DNA of 64,000 bases. Source: Eulemur rufifrons. Taxonomy: Eukaryota; Chordata; Mammalia; Primates; Lemuridae. The stretch is from the NCBI RefSeq assembly GCF_041146395.1, contig NC_090996.1:34620738-34684737 (forward strand), given 5' to 3'. Shown piece by piece: positions 42,685 to 63,051 of the stretch (positions are counted from its first letter, which is position 1; every line of letters begins with the position of its first letter). The notes beneath the pieces are model-generated. The model saw nothing but the letters and a program-made list of their open reading frames with translations, was not told the origin of the DNA and ran no database searches. A program made the translations under genes and the position numbers.

Positions 42685-43836
42685 ATAGTGTGCCATAAGG
42701 TACCGGCCATGCCCTCTGACACTAGACATTCCTTCCTTTTACTACTGTATATAATTTGTCAATAAATTTGTTCATAAATCTTTGAAAGCATTTCCGGTTA
42801 TTTCCTCAAGTTACATTCCTAGAAGGAAAACTACTAGGTCAAAGGTTATAAACTTATTTACAACTTTTGATGATAGATATTATCAAACTACACTCTAGAA
42901 AGTTATAAGCGCTTTATTTTTCTTCTCTTTCCTTACTATAGAAAAACAGAATGCAAATATTTCCCCTTGTATCCTGGCAGGGTTGGAGGATTCAGTCTTT
43001 CTTGCCGTTGAAGAAAGAACTAGTTTTTCTGTTGCTAATGATGGTAGTCTCAAGTCTGTTAGTGGTTTGAAGACAGAGGAGACAGGAAATGCCTCAGCTA
43101 GAAACAGCAAGGGGAAAGGATCTTCCCACATCCCAAAGCTCAGAGGACAAGAAAACCTAGCGAAGTTCTATGGCAGGAGGGCGGCGGGCGGGGGGCGGGG
43201 GGAGGTGTTGCTCACATGTTCAGGAGCCCCAAGGAGCTGAGACTCCTCCACTGGTTGACCCCAGCCTTGAAGTGCCAAGGAGTGCAGCCTCACCTGGTCA
43301 CTGAGCTGTATTGCCAACCTCCATTTGCCCCACACCTGGTACCTGCTGTTCCCTAAGCAAGGCAGATTTCCAGCCAGTATGCCCTGATAGAGCCATTGAG
43401 CACAAACTACGGGCTGGTAATGAGCCACTTCCCCAAGCCCCCCAGGTACCCCTTACTGCCCAGCTGCTCCAGTCCCTCCACTAGACATTCCCCCAAATCT
43501 AGCAATTAAGGAGTTAATGCTTGTGGACACAGCGGGCCTCCAGGGTCCCCAGCAAGCCTGCTCTCATTGTTTCAAGCCTGTAAAAAAAAAAACAAAAAAC
43601 TGGTTGTTAAATATGCAGGTCAGTGCAGGAACCGACCTGAGTAAGTCCCAGACTCTCTATGCTGGGACTGTGGTTAAGGTCCTCCTCATTTCTCCTGCTT
43701 TCCCCTATCCCAGTGAGCCCTCTGAATCCTCCTAAACTTGCTTCCTATCAGCTGTGGTCTCAGGGCTTATTGTCCCAGATCCACAGTTTGCAGGGCTGAG
43801 GCTTCCGGAGAATTACCTGGGCCTCAGTTCCAAATA
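42685..43836. other. Old LINE remnant then intergenic
   Basis: 42700-42960 resembles antisense LINE ('ctagaaggaaaactactagg'). 43180-43200 has a G-rich block. No gene. Confidence 0.4.
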
Positions 43837-43850
43837 CTGCCCCCTACTAT
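43837..43850 (-). promoter_or_regulatory. Candidate CTCF site, reverse
   Basis: Minus strand reads ATAGTAGGGGGCAG, a good match to the CTCF core at 12 of 14 positions by eye. Confidence 0.4.
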
Positions 43851-44138
43851 GCTCAACAAGCCACCTCCTTGCTCTGCCCAAAGCATCGTCTTCCCCGCCA
43901 TACCTATGAGGAAATGAGCTCAGAGAGGGAGGAGTTGGTCCCAATTCACATGGCTGGGAAGTAGGAAGGCCAGGACTCAAATGTCACATGGCCATTAGCT
44001 TTCAAGCCTCTACCACGTTTCATTAAACATATGAACATGCACTTGTCTCTACAGAGTAAATGCAATGCACCCATAACTATATACTTTGAGTTGCAGTCAA
44101 CTTGTGGACACAGTTGTGTCTGGGAGACATTTGATAAA

Positions 44139-44193
44139 CATCTGGCCCTGGAAAGATGGCCAGCACATCTGGCCCTGGAAGGATGGCCAGCGT
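44139..44193. repeat. Tandem duplication of a 26-bp unit
   Basis: CATCTGGCCCTGGAAAGATG and CATCTGGCCCTGGAAGGATG follow each other, each extended by GCCAGC. Recent local duplication. Confidence 0.8.
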
Positions 44194-44629
44194 CTTCCAA
44201 GGGTCTGCGTTTGCTTTGTTGGGGAGGGGGGGAAGGGGGAGGAAGGAGGGAAATGGTTGTTAGGGAGCATCAGTGTTTGCTGAAGAAACCGGGGCCCAGC
44301 AGAGTTAAAGGCTTTGCTCCAGGTCCGGCAGAACTGGCGGGAGATCTGGGAGGAGAACCCAGGCTTCCTCATCCAAACTCCAAGCTCTACTGCCCGAGCC
44401 CGGCCCTGCCCTCATGGACAGCCCCTAGCGGACGTCTGGGCTGTCTCCTTCCCTGCATCTCCCAGGTGCTGCTGCCTTAGGGTGACTCAAGAGGAAGCTC
44501 TTGTCCCTAGTCCTTCCTCACTAATCCAGCTGACCTCAGGATCGGGGAAAATATAAACTAACTGCCTGGTGATTAATTAACTCCAGCCAAGAAATGACCT
44601 GGACTCGCTCGGGATACCCAGACAGAGCA

Positions 44630-45035
44630 AGTGTGGAGATTGCGCGAGAGATGCCGGGAAGGCCGGCTGGGCCGACTTCCGGCCGCAGAGGACGCCGGGT
44701 ATGGCAGCCGCCGGGGCGCGCCTGCGCGGTCTGCGGGAACACTCGGGGCGCCGCCGGCCAGAGCGCGGGTTCTCCAGACGAGGAACCTCGGACCCCTGCC
44801 AGCGCCCCTGCCCGGGACACGCCTCAAATAGCGGGAGCAGCGTTTCCGTCGTCCCTGGGGGCAGAGAAGAGGCCCAGCGGCTGAGCCCGGGGCTCTCCGC
44901 CTCCGCTCCCCGCCGCGCTTTGGCTGTGTCTGTCGCCCCCCGGTGGCCTGGTGAGGCACCGCGCCCGCCTTGCTCCTCGCGGTGGCGCCCCCTCCCGGCT
45001 GGGCGTGTCCCTGCGCCAGGCGGCGCGTTCCAGGC
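44630..45035. promoter_or_regulatory. CpG-rich block (possible CpG island), no gene attached
   Basis: Dense CpG with high GC, e.g. 'gccggctgggccgacttccg' and 'cctgcgcggtctgcggga', bounded by AT-rich repeat. It could be an orphan promoter or enhancer. No exon is evident beside it. Confidence 0.45.
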
Positions 45036-45044
45036 GTGAAATGT

Positions 45045-45297
45045 GCACCCTGGGGTTGGAGACCAGCCTGAGCAATGTGGCGAGACCCTGTCTCTAAAAA
45101 AAAAAAAAAAAAAAGGAAATATTTTTAATTTTTTAAAATTAGCCGACATGGCGGAACGTGCATGCAGTCCCAGGTAAGCTACTTGGGAGGCTGAGGTGGA
45201 AGGATGGCTTGAGTCTAGGGATAGGAGGCCGGAGTGAGCTAAAGCACTTCAGCCTGGGCAACAGAAGAGCCCTGCCTCAAACAAACAAAAAAATCGA
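45045..45297 (+). mobile_element. Alu (AluJ-like), 5' truncated
   Basis: Begins within the left arm ('gagaccagcctgagcaatgt'), A-run linker, right arm 'cttcagcctgggcaacagaa', A-rich end. Confidence 0.85.
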
Positions 45298-45339
45298 ATC
45301 ATATAAACCTACAATTAAATTATATTAAAAACAAAGGTG

Positions 45340-45690
45340 GGCCGGGCGCAGTGGCTCACACCTGTAATCCTAGCACTCTGGGAGGCCGAGGCGGGTGGAT
45401 CGCTCAAGGTCAGGAGTTCGAGACCAGCCTGAGCAAGAGCCAGACCCCGTCTTTACTAAAAATAGAAAAAAATGATCTGGACAGCTAAAAATATATAGAA
45501 AAAATTAGCCGGGCATGGTGGTGCATGCCTGTAGTCCCAGCTACTTGGGAGGCTGAGGCAGAAGGATCACGTGAGCCCAGGAGTTTGAGGTTGCTGTGAG
45601 CTAGGCTGACGCCACGGCACTCTAGCCCGGGCAACAGAGTGAGACTCTGTCCACCGACCCCCCCCCCCCCCACCCCGCCAAAAAAAAAAA
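45340..45690 (+). mobile_element. Alu, dimeric, strepsirrhine type
   Basis: 'ggccgggcgcagtggctcac', linker 'ggacagctaaaaatatatag', right arm 'gttgctgtgagctaggctga'; the tail is interrupted by a C-run. Target duplication CAAAGGTGG on both sides (near 45333 and 45694). Confidence 0.93.
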
Positions 45691-46434
45691 CCCCAAAGGT
45701 GGAAAATACTCAAAATTTATGACTTCCGAATCATTTTACTATGTTCTCCCAGAAAGTCCGTCGCTGAATGTTCACCAGCACACCTCTGGAGTCAGACGGT
45801 AGCCCCAGTGGAGGGACAGACCAAGGCCCTTCTCTTTTTTGGGCCAGTGCAAGACTGTAATCGTTTTCGTTTTTCTAAGGCCTAGCACAGGAACTGCCCC
45901 GCAGTGCTCAATGCGTGTTTGAGGACAAGGAGAGGGAGGGAATGAGGTGCTAACCTGGGCTCTCTCAATTTCCTGAAGATCTTCGCCTGACATTGGTCCT
46001 GACCGTGACTCTCACCTGAACTCGTTCTCGTTAATATCCTCACGGTCAGCCCTCCTTGCACAGCATGCAAGGCCTGGGAAGCCAAAAACTGAAAGAGCTG
46101 CAAAGGTGAAAGTCAGCCAGGGAAGGATTCTGAGTTGGGGGATCCAAACTCTGCTCTAGGCTAAGAACAGGCACCTTGGTGTAGGCGGTGAGGCCAGGAA
46201 CAGACGGAAACAGGGAGGCCGAGACTTGGGTCAGCACATACCACTAGGGAGGGGCGGGGCTGCGTCTGCCGTGGCCCGATCCACAGGCCTCTTGTTCTGG
46301 CTCCAGGAAGGGGCAGCTCCGACGAGGTACCTGCTGTTCTCATGGCACAGGGAAAACAACAAGAGAAAGGGCAACTGCTTCCAAAGCCTCTGTACATCCA
46401 ACTTGACATCCAGTAGAATGCGCCCATTCTAAGT

Positions 46435-46560
46435 GTGCCACTCACTGCGTCTTGACAAATGTTTCCACGTGTTTAACCCTAACTCCCATCAAGATATAGA
46501 GCATTTTCACTGTCCCAGAAAGTTCCTTCACAGATCCAATATCTGTTCCTATAAAGTGAT
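46435..46560 (-). mobile_element. Old LINE-1 antisense scrap
   Basis: 'catcaagatatagagcattt' and 'agaaagttccttc' resemble the same old-L1 region seen near 11050. Confidence 0.55.
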
Positions 46561-46676
46561 TTTGCATGTTCTAGGACTTCATTTAAATGAAATTTAAGTC
46601 CTGAGATGATCCAGATGTCAGAATTGGTGGACAAGGGTTTTAAAGCAGTTGTTTTCAATGTTTAATTTGTTACATA

Positions 46677-46979
46677 GGCTAGGTGCAGTGGCTCATGCCT
46701 GTAATCCTAGCACTTTGGGAGGCTGAGGCCAGAGGATTGCTTGAGGCTAGGAGTTCAAGACCAGCCTGAGTAACATATGGGGAGACCCCACTCTACAAAA
46801 ATAGAGAAATCAGCTGGGCATGGTTGTGGCGCCTGTAGTCCCAGCTACTTGGGAGGTTGAGGCAGGAAGATCGCTTGAGTCCAGAAATTTGAGGTTGCTG
46901 TGAGCTAGGATAACACCACTGCACTCTAGCTGGGGTGACAGAGTGAGACTATGTCTCAAAAATAATAATAATAATAATT
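46677..46979 (+). mobile_element. Alu, dimeric, older subfamily
   Basis: 'ggctaggtgcagtggctcat' to 'gtgacagagtgagactatgt' with an (ATA)n tail; short linker, so not the strepsirrhine-specific form. Confidence 0.9.
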
Positions 46980-47970
46980 ATATATTGCTGCATAACAAAT
47001 GACCACAAACCTGGCAGCTTAGAGCAATACACGTTTATCGTCTCCCAGTTCTGTGGATCCGGACTCTGGGCGTGACTTAGCTGGGTCCTTTGCTTAGGGT
47101 CTCCCAAGGCTGTGGCCAAGGTATCAGTCAGGCCATGTTCTCAACTGGAGGCTTGAGGGCAAAGACTCTGGTTCCACACCTGCTCGGGTTGTCAGCAGAA
47201 TTTATGTCCTTGTAGTTATGGGACAGAACTAGCTGTTGGAGGCTGCGCTCGGCAGTCTGCCACGGGAGCCTCCCAGCAGGGCCGCTCACTCCTGTGCAGC
47301 CAGCTGGGAAGAGAAGTCTCTGGAGTGAGTCTGCTAACAATACAGTCACACAGTGTAATGCAGCACAGAAGTAACATGCTGGGATGACTCTTGGCCACCT
47401 TCTTTGAGAAGCAAGTCACAGTTTCCTCCCACACTCAAAAGGAGGGAATTGTGTATTGTACCAGGGCATGGACGCCAGCAGGTGGGGACGACGGGGCTCC
47501 TTAGAGCCTGTCTGCCATGAATGGTTATAACCGTTCGTAAGAATGTAAAGGAAAATGTGCTCGTAATGAATGAAAATGTATGAGATTTCATATGAGAAAT
47601 ATAAACTATAGAAAGAGACCCAATGGAAATTCTAGGACTGAAAAATACAATGTCTGGAATAAAAACTAGTGGGCTTAAAAGTGGATTAGAGATGAAAGAA
47701 TTCAAAAGATTCAAATCAGTGGATTTGAAGCGGAGCCTTTGAGGAAGGCCCCAGGAACGGCCACCCCACCCTGGCCACCAATACCTATTGTGTTCCAGGC
47801 GCCTAAGTTGTCTTCCGTGGCCTGGGCTGCGGCCACAGAGCCACCCCCACCCGCCCCCTGCGGAACATTCTGCAGCTTTTTCTTTTGGATGTTGCTGCTG
47901 TTGTTTCGAAGTTTACATTTTTTTCATAGTTATTACACTTTCTATATATATTTATGCCCCCTTTCCTTCC
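46980..47970. other. Intergenic, ancient-repeat-like, no gene
   Basis: 46985-47330 resembles an old interspersed repeat ('ttgctgcataacaaatgacc'). No family assigned with confidence. Confidence 0.4.
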
Positions 47971-49494
<1,524 letters not shown>

Positions 49495-49621
49495 CAGTGG
49501 TCCCCAACCTTTTTGGGATTGGTTTCATAGAAGACAATTTTTCCAGGCACGGGGGCGGGGGGTGGGGGGGTGGGGTGTGTGGGGGGGAGGCGTTGGGATC
49601 CCCAACAGGCTGGGGACCTGA
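49495..49621 (+). mobile_element. MER1-type hAT DNA transposon fossil, short
   Basis: Left end CAGTGGTCCCCAACC with 'gattggtttcatagaagaca' is MER1. A right-end-like GGCTGGGGACCTG closes near 49620 after a G-rich core. Confidence 0.75.
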
Positions 49622-50165
49622 AGCTTTAGAGTGTCTCCCTCCAGACCCCAGGGGTCCCGCACCCCACCGCCCGCGGGACCCCAGGGCCGGCCAGGGGTGG
49701 GGGGACTGCCGGCACCTGGAGCACTTACCTGCGGGAGGCGCCCCCTGCCCGCCCAGGGGGCTGGGAGCGAAGCGAGACCTCCCCCTGCCTCGCGGGACCC
49801 CGCGCTCCAGGTCCGTGTGCCGGCCGCGCCGGCGGGGAAACCGAGGCAGGGGCTGGTCTGCCATCCAGCGCCCCCACGCCCGGCCCGCGCAGCTCTGACG
49901 TCAGCCCCGTGCCCGGACGACCTGCTCCGGCGCTGCCGTCGGGGCGGGACGCGGGGCCTCCTGGCCGGGTGCCTTCCCGGAGCCGCCTCCACCCGGTGCC
50001 GGGAAGCCCCCCACCCGCCCGCCAGGACAGGGCGGCGCCTTCAGGGGCCCGGTGTCCTGGGAGGAGGGGCGCTGCACCCCACCCCACGCCCCATCCCCCG
50101 CCCGCCTCCAATTCCTCCCCTGCTCTTCCTGCCCCAAGCCTGACCCTGGCTTTTCCCGCGGGAGA
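49622..50165. promoter_or_regulatory. CpG-rich block about 0.5-1 kb upstream of PRSS27
   Basis: GC-rich with many CpG (e.g. 'cggccgcgccggcggggaaa'). It precedes the PRSS27 TATA-like box by about 400 bp and may be a CpG island acting on PRSS27 or an unseen transcript. The overlapping long frames on both strands are compositional. Confidence 0.45.
49738..49751 (-). promoter_or_regulatory. Candidate CTCF site, reverse
   Basis: Minus strand reads CGGGCAGGGGGCGC, a good CTCF core match inside the CpG-rich block. Confidence 0.45.
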
Positions 50166-50529
50166 GTGAGCCCCAGCCCCATTCTTTGGTTCCCGGAGCC
50201 CTGCACCTGCTGAGCGAATCAACAAACCGACGAATGGGACAGGGAGGGTCCCACCGGTGGGCTGTGGTCAGCTCATGTGGGGCCCGTTGGGGTGTCTGTG
50301 GTCACTCATGCTGGGGCAGCCCCAGGCCACAAGCACCCGGAGGAGCGGGCACACCCCGCACCAGCACCCTACGGCATGTTGGGGTGAAGGGTCTGGCCCT
50401 CGGACTTTGGGGGTTCAGGGCCAGGTCACGGAGGAGCCGGGTTCTGGGGTGCCTCCTTCCTGTGGAGCAGAGCTGGCCGGGCCGGGCCGACAGGTTGGGC
50501 GGCATAGCCGGGCCGGCGCTCATCTCTGG

Positions 50530-50536
50530 CATAAAA
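50530..50536 (+). promoter_or_regulatory. TATA-like box of PRSS27
   Basis: CATAAAA within 'ctggcataaaacccac', about 90 bp upstream of the PRSS27 ATG. Very similar to the PRSS22 box. Confidence 0.55.
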
Positions 50537-50620
50537 CCCACTTCATGGAGCCGGGCAGCACCAGTGCCCTGGAGCTCACGTCGCCGACCCAGGCCCAGCG
50601 CCCCAACCAGGCTCGAGGAC

Positions 50621-57032
<6,412 letters not shown>

Positions 57033-58547
57033 GCCCGCCCAGGCCCATGCTATCCCTTTGTAAGTAGCACCCAGGGTCACACCTGATGCTAGAGCTGTCC
57101 CTCCCGGCCGGCCGTCCCCTGAGCAGCTCTGGCATCCAGGCAGGGACCCAGAAGTCCTGCAGCTGGCGTTGAGTGGGGGGCGGGAGGTGCGGGTCGTGGG
57201 GTCCCGTGGGAGGACGGGGTGCAGGGTGCAGGCTGGGCTGTTCCTGCCGTGCTGGGGCGCGCACTGCCCTGCTCGGAACAGGGTGCTCCACCCACCGCAG
57301 CACTTTCTACAACCCACTTCGCAGCTGGGCTCCCGAGGGAGGGATTTCTGGAGAAAAGGAAACTTCAAGTCACACTGTGAGCTGTCTGTGTACGCTGTCG
57401 CCCAACACGGGGCAGGCTGGTGGCTGGGGAGGGGTCCCCGCAGCTGCCGGGCTGGGCTAGAGTTGGGCGAGCCAATGTCCAGCCAGTCCCTGCTCTCCTG
57501 AGGCTCACGCTGCCGTGGTGAAGATATAATTAAACGAGCAATGAAGCTGGATCATTTGACCACACAAGTATTAATAATTTATGTCAAAACACTAGGAATG
57601 AAATTGAGAGCCTGGGACAAGCTGTAAAAACAAAAACAAACCCAGGACAAACATTTGCATTACGCACAAAAGAGCAGCATTTCATATGTAAAGAGCTCTT
57701 ACAAATAAATAAGGAAAAACCCACACCTCAAAGATTTCCTTCTGAGAACCCTAAGTGTGTCCCATTCCGCGGGCCGGGACCCCCACCCCCAGGGACCTGT
57801 GGCCCTGCCCCGCCACCCGAGTCAGAGTGGGGCGTCCCGCGGGCACGGTCTCGGTCGGTGGCCTCGGTCAGCATCACTGGGGCCTGAGGAGGCGGCAGCG
57901 GCTGGGCCGGGGCTCTGGGTGGGCGGAAGTTTCTGGGGGTGTCAGGCCCAGCCCGGCCCAGGCCCACAGCCTCGCGCATGCACGCTGGCCACCAGGGTGT
58001 GAGGGTGGGAGAGAGATGCGTGGGAAGAGCCTGGTGACCAGGAGCTGCACCTGCCACCCAGGACCAAGCGGCAGCCTTGGGTGAGGACAGGGCAGTCAGT
58101 CCCCACGGGCCAGGCCGGCGTGGGGCTTCCTCCGGCTGCCCCCAGGCTGTTTTGCAGGGTCCTCGTGCCCAGACACAGCCACGGGGCGGGGGAGGGGGGC
58201 GCCTGGCACTTTCGCCCGTGGAGCGTCGTGGCCCCAGAAGGCATTTGCACTTGTCGTTTCTTTGGTGGTTTTTAGCTCGGTGGCCTTGGGCGTGGGAGGG
58301 TCGGCCTGCAAGCCACGCACGGACAGTGAGGGCGTCTCCACCCAGCACCGCTGGGCCCCCCTGGCGGGACGCAGGGCTGGGGCCGAGCAGGGGGACCAGA
58401 CTGCGGTGCGCACCGTGGAGGGGCGGGCCTGGGGGTGGACGCCGTGGCCCCGCTCCCCCTGGGGACTGCAGGGTGGTGGCAGTTCCAGGATGGGGCCTGG
58501 GGGTCCCGTGTGCCCTGGGCTATTGTTTACAGCTGCGTCCCCCGCAC
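57033..58547. other. PRSS27 3' region and intergenic DNA
   Basis: No AATAAA lies within 450 bp of the PRSS27 stop. ATTAAA near 57529 and AATAAA near 57706 are the first candidates, so the 3' UTR may be long. 57500-57730 is AT-rich and repeat-like. No other gene. Confidence 0.4.
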
Positions 58548-58699
58548 CGTCCAAGGCCTGCTGGGAAACGGGCTGCCCAGCACCGCCTGAGCTCTGCACC
58601 ACCTCCCCCCACCCACGACACCCACCGCACCCCGGTCTGTGGAAAATTATCTTCCATGAAATTGGTCCCTGGTGCCAAAAAGGTTGAGGACCTCTGCTG
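58548..58699 (-). mobile_element. MER1-type hAT DNA transposon fossil
   Basis: 'accgcctgagctctgcacc', 'aaaattatcttccatgaaat' and the end GGTTGAGGACCTCTGCTG mirror the copy at 15019. One end is eroded. Confidence 0.8.
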
Positions 58700-58800
58700 T
58701 AGAGGAAAATGAGGTCTGTTTGCTAACCGCAGTCCCTTCAGGTGAGACCCGGACACCCGGGGGCGGGCGTGGGGCCTTCCTTTCAGGAGGAAGCGCTGTT

Positions 58801-58862
58801 GGCTAAGCCCAGGCAGGTAATTGGCGAAGCCCAGGCAGTAATTGGCGAAGCCCAGGCGGATA
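58801..58862. repeat. Three tandem copies of a 20-22-bp unit
   Basis: Units of the form GGC(T/G)AAGCCCAGGC followed by GGTAATT, AGTAATT and GGATAAAT. Local tandem triplication. Confidence 0.85.
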
Positions 58863-61800
58863 AATGCCAGCTGGCCCCAGGGCCAGGTGTCGGCGAGTGC
58901 TGCCGCGCACAGCGGGCTGGGGGAGACGCCGCGCTGGAGCTCGCGGAGAGGGGCCCAGGGATCAGCACCCCCAGGCGGCAGCAGGTCAGTGGGGGCCAGC
59001 ACGGGGCCAGGTGGGGGCGCAGGAGAGCTCAGGGTCCGTCGAGGGGGCTGGCGCAGACAGGCCGTGTCTTGGGCCCTTGCTGGGTGTCGCCCCCTCCCCC
59101 GCCCCACCGGGTCTGTCTCAGGCCGTCCCTGACCCGGGCGAGGGCCGCGTGGCCGGGACACTGCGCGTGGGCTTTTCCCCCACGGCAGCGCCTCCCGCCA
59201 GCTGCGAATCAAACGCCCGCGTGACCCTTCACCCTCGCTGCTCTTAAATTCACGCTTTAAAAGTCCAGCGTAGCGAGGAGTTTACTGGCCCAGTTGGCAG
59301 CTTTCATTAAGACCTGTCCGTGCGGAGCAGGGCCTGCCTGCAGGGAGCTCTGCAGGTTCCTCCCAAGAGCTTCCAGAGGGTTCTCCACCAGCTGCTGCTG
59401 CGTTCCCACCACAAGCGGCCCTCAGTTGGCCGTGAGCACCGGAGAGGGAGGGGCCCCCAGGCCACCTCCTCGGCCTCTGGGACCAAGTCTCCTCCTTGGG
59501 TCGGCGCCTTTCTGGAATCCCCGCCGCTCTCCACCAGAGTCTTGGCGTCTTTCTTGGCTCCAGCGTTGTGTTTCTGTCCGGTCCTTTCTCTTTGTCACCA
59601 TGTCACCATGCTGTCTGTCCGCTTGGCCACCGGGACACCAGCCTTGGGAGGTGGTGCTGCCCAGGGCCGGCTTTCTGCCGCTGGAAGGGGAAGACGGGGG
59701 AGCGGAGAGTCGCAGAACTGGGCTGGGCCAGGGTGCCGCCCCCCGGGGAGCAGCCGGTGCTCCTGGCCGAGACCCGGGGACCCGCGGCGGGAGTGTGGCG
59801 CGTGCGGCCGGCGCGGGGCGGGAGGAGAGGACAGCCGCCCCTGGGCAGACGCTGGGCCCCCAGCACGTGTGCGGCCCTGTGCGGGGTGGGCTCTGCTTTC
59901 TGCACGTGTGCACACACACGGCCTCACGGGGGCTCTCGTTTCAGGGTGGTCTTTTCATCTGGGTTCTGTCCTCCACCTGTGTTACCCTCCCATCATGCCC
60001 TTCCTCCTCTCGTGCTGACTCAGATCTGTGCACAAGCAGGCACACGCACATGCGTGCACACGCGTGCCCACAGGCACACAAGTACATGTGACACGGTGCA
60101 CACGCATGTACATGCACACACACAGGGTTTGGGGTCAGTGTTTGCTTTACCCAAACAAGGCCGTATTGTGTACATGTCTTTCGTTCCCGTTTTTCACTTA
60201 GTAATAGCGGTGACAGTCATCCAGTGGAACCTAGAAGAAAATGCATCTTGAAGCCGACGTCTTCGCGTCCACACGATCATGGATGTTCTGTTCGCTCTGA
60301 ATCTCTCCCGTCACGTCCCGTCCCGTCTCTGGTTCCAAAACGCGTCTCTTCAGCGCGCGGAGTTCTGTTCTGAGTCCGTACTCCAGTCCTGGGTCCATCC
60401 GGTGCTGTGTCTAGACTTCGTCTCGGCCATTTGTAGTTTTCGGTGTATCAGACCGTGGGGACGAGGGGCGTTTGGCCAGCGTTTGCTTTTTATCCAGAGC
60501 ATGGCAAGGACGTGGTGGCCCTGAGTTTCCTGCGTGTGGCGCCGTGGCGGGTGACGGGATCTTAGCACCCCCAGTCTCCGCGGTTCCGGGACTTGCTCCG
60601 TGTCCCCTGCGCAGGGCGGCCCTGCCCACCGTCGGTCTCGGTCCTGTGTGACCCGAGTGCCACTTGGGTCCCTCCTTTTCCCTCCCCGTGGTCAGAACAG
60701 CCGTTGGTGGCCCCCTTTGTGGCTCCTTTCAAAGAAATGGTTTTATGCGTCAGATTTTTAAAAATGCATCCAGCTCATTAAGTTTTACTTTGTGTAGGTT
60801 TCTTCCTCCTCCTGGGAGGAAAGGGTTTATTTTGTTCTTTTCCAGCGTCTGGAGCTGATGGCTTCATTCATTCATTTTCCGTCTCTTACCTGCTAAGGAA
60901 AGCACACTGCAGGCGACCACCCCTCAGGCCGGGTCCCTGTCCGCCCCTCAGCTGCTGTGTCCAAATGAGGACCTGACGGGTTGGCTTGGTGTGTCTGCAT
61001 GTGCCTTGTGCCCCCTTCGGGGTCCTGGTCCCGCCCTGCCAGGCCTGAAGCCCTCGCTGCCCCGACGGCCATGAGCCGTGGTGAGCACTCGGGGCAGATC
61101 CGAGTCCCTTTCTGCGGCATCCCTGGATGGGCACCCCGGGCCTGTGTGGGTGGTGCTGGCTGCAACGCGCCCTGCCTTGGTTATCTGGAAGTTTCTCCAT
61201 CAAAGTCACGTCCCTCGCGAGCCGTCTGGTTGCTGTAAACCCAGCTGCTCTGGGAAGGTCGGACAAACTCCTCATTCCTTCCCTTATTTTTCAGAAGGAT
61301 GACTCGGGTCCCAGGCATCCTCGAGGGTCCTTTTTAATGTCATGTCCTGTGATTTTGCTAATGCCGCTGAGTAGTTGAGCTTGTTTTCTGTAATTCTCTT
61401 ATCTTTATTTTGTTTTTAAATTTTCTGTGTAGGCAATCATATTTTTTCTGTTTCAAACCTTATAACTTTTATTTCTTTTGTCATAAGAATCAAGCCTGAG
61501 TGGGCCTGTCCCAGGGAAGTGGGGGGCTCATCCGTGCTGGTTGGGGGGGGGGTCCCAGTGGATGGGACTCCTGTCACCTGCCTGGGCTGAGACGTGATCT
61601 TGTGCGAGGGTTCTTCTGGGAGGAAGCGTTCCTGGCCTTTCTCCAGGCATCGAGCACCTGCTGCCTGGGACGTGGCTGTCTCCCCGCCCCCCGGCCTCCC
61701 TCGTCACTGCCCCCCCCACGTCACTGCCCCCCCCATGGCTGCCCCCCCCGCCTTGTCGCTGCCCCTCCTGCATCGCTGCACCACCCAGTCCCCTCCCTGG

Positions 61801-62454
61801 GTGAGACCGTGGCTGTCTCCAGAGGCCACTGGGGCCAGGGCGCCCATTCTTCTTGTCCAGTCCTCGTTGCTGTCCCCCCAGGGACACGCACTCTGGCCTG
61901 GGCAGACACTGGGTGCCCAGGTGGGTCTGTGGGGGGCTGTCCCTCAGCGGCCCCTGGTCTCTCCGCCCCTGTGCCCTGGTGCCGCCTGTCACTGCAGACC
62001 TGGCGGGAGGGCTGGGGACAGCTGGCTTTCATGGAGTGTAAGGGCGGCCAGGGTGGCACGGCCACAGCGGGCGGGGAGAGAGCTCCTGCGTGTCCACTAG
62101 GGGCAGAGACCGTGTCTGTGGGGGCAGCAGCCTCAGGGCCACCCTGACCTCTGAGCTGACCTCTGACCTGGGCGCGTGGCAGCCTGTGCCCGGCGGCAGC
62201 ACCGGGGACACCGGGCGGCGCTGACCCCTGAGCGTGTGGGGCAGTGTGTCTGCTGACACGCGGACAGTCGCCCGGCCCAGCGAGCTCCCGCTGATTTTCA
62301 GCCGCAGGAAACGGAAGCAGAGGCACCGTCACGCCTGTGCCCTGCAGCCTGGCCTAGCTCAAATACGTGGAGTAGATTAATCCTAAAAATCCCTGTTGCT
62401 AAGTCTCATTTCCGTTGCTGGAAGCATTTTCACGTTTATCCCAAACCAATAAAG
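58863..62454. other. Intergenic, no gene recognised
   Basis: GC-rich with a CA-rich low-complexity tract at 60035-60125. Short frames overlap on both strands and match no family I know. 60120-60900 may contain old repeat but none was assigned. Confidence 0.35.
60035..60125. repeat. CA/GC alternating low-complexity tract
   Basis: CACACGCACATGCGTG-type alternating purine-pyrimidine units, a Z-DNA-prone tract. Confidence 0.85.
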
Positions 62455-63051
62455 GTGTCCACGGAAAAAAAGCCAAACTCTGTAAAATAATTTCAAAGAG
62501 ATTTACTCTGAGCCAAATTTGAGGACCATGACATGGAGCCACGCCCAAGAAGCCTTGAGCAAGTGGACTCGCTGTGGCTGGGTTACAGTTGGTTTTAGAC
62601 ATTTCAGGGAGACAGGGCTTACAGGTAAAGTCATAAATCAATACGTGGGAGGCCTACATTGGTTTGGCCCGAAAAGGTGGGCCATCTCGAAGCTGGGGGC
62701 TTACAGGTAATAGGTGGGTTTGAAGATCCTTTGGCTTGTAATTGGTTAATGACATGAAGCTTTGTCTAAAGGCTTGGAATGTTTCAACATACGAACCTGT
62801 TTATCAGAGATGAGCCACCGGACATAGATTTGTTGTGTAAGTTGAGGACCTGCAGGTGTGTCTTGCGTACCCTTAGACCTGTTAATGGGTTACAAAGGAT
62901 GTCCCCAAGAGGGGAGGGGGCCCTGATAATGCATGTCTGACCTCCCTCCTCCTGGCAGGCAATTTAGCTTTAGGATATTCCTTTGGCCACGAGGGGGTCC
63001 ATTCAGTCAGCCGGTGGTGGGGTGAGCCTTAAAATCTTATTTGAATTCACA
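62455..63051 (-). mobile_element. 3' LTR of an endogenous retrovirus (ERV1-like), antisense
   Basis: On minus the LTR begins TGTGAATTC at 63051 and runs to about 62455, near 597 bp. A reversed polyA region ('atttactctgagccaaat') lies near its far end. It shares its last 200 bp with the fragment at 22567. A purine tract borders its U3 edge at 63052-63062, marking it as the 3' LTR rather than a solitary one. Confidence 0.7.
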
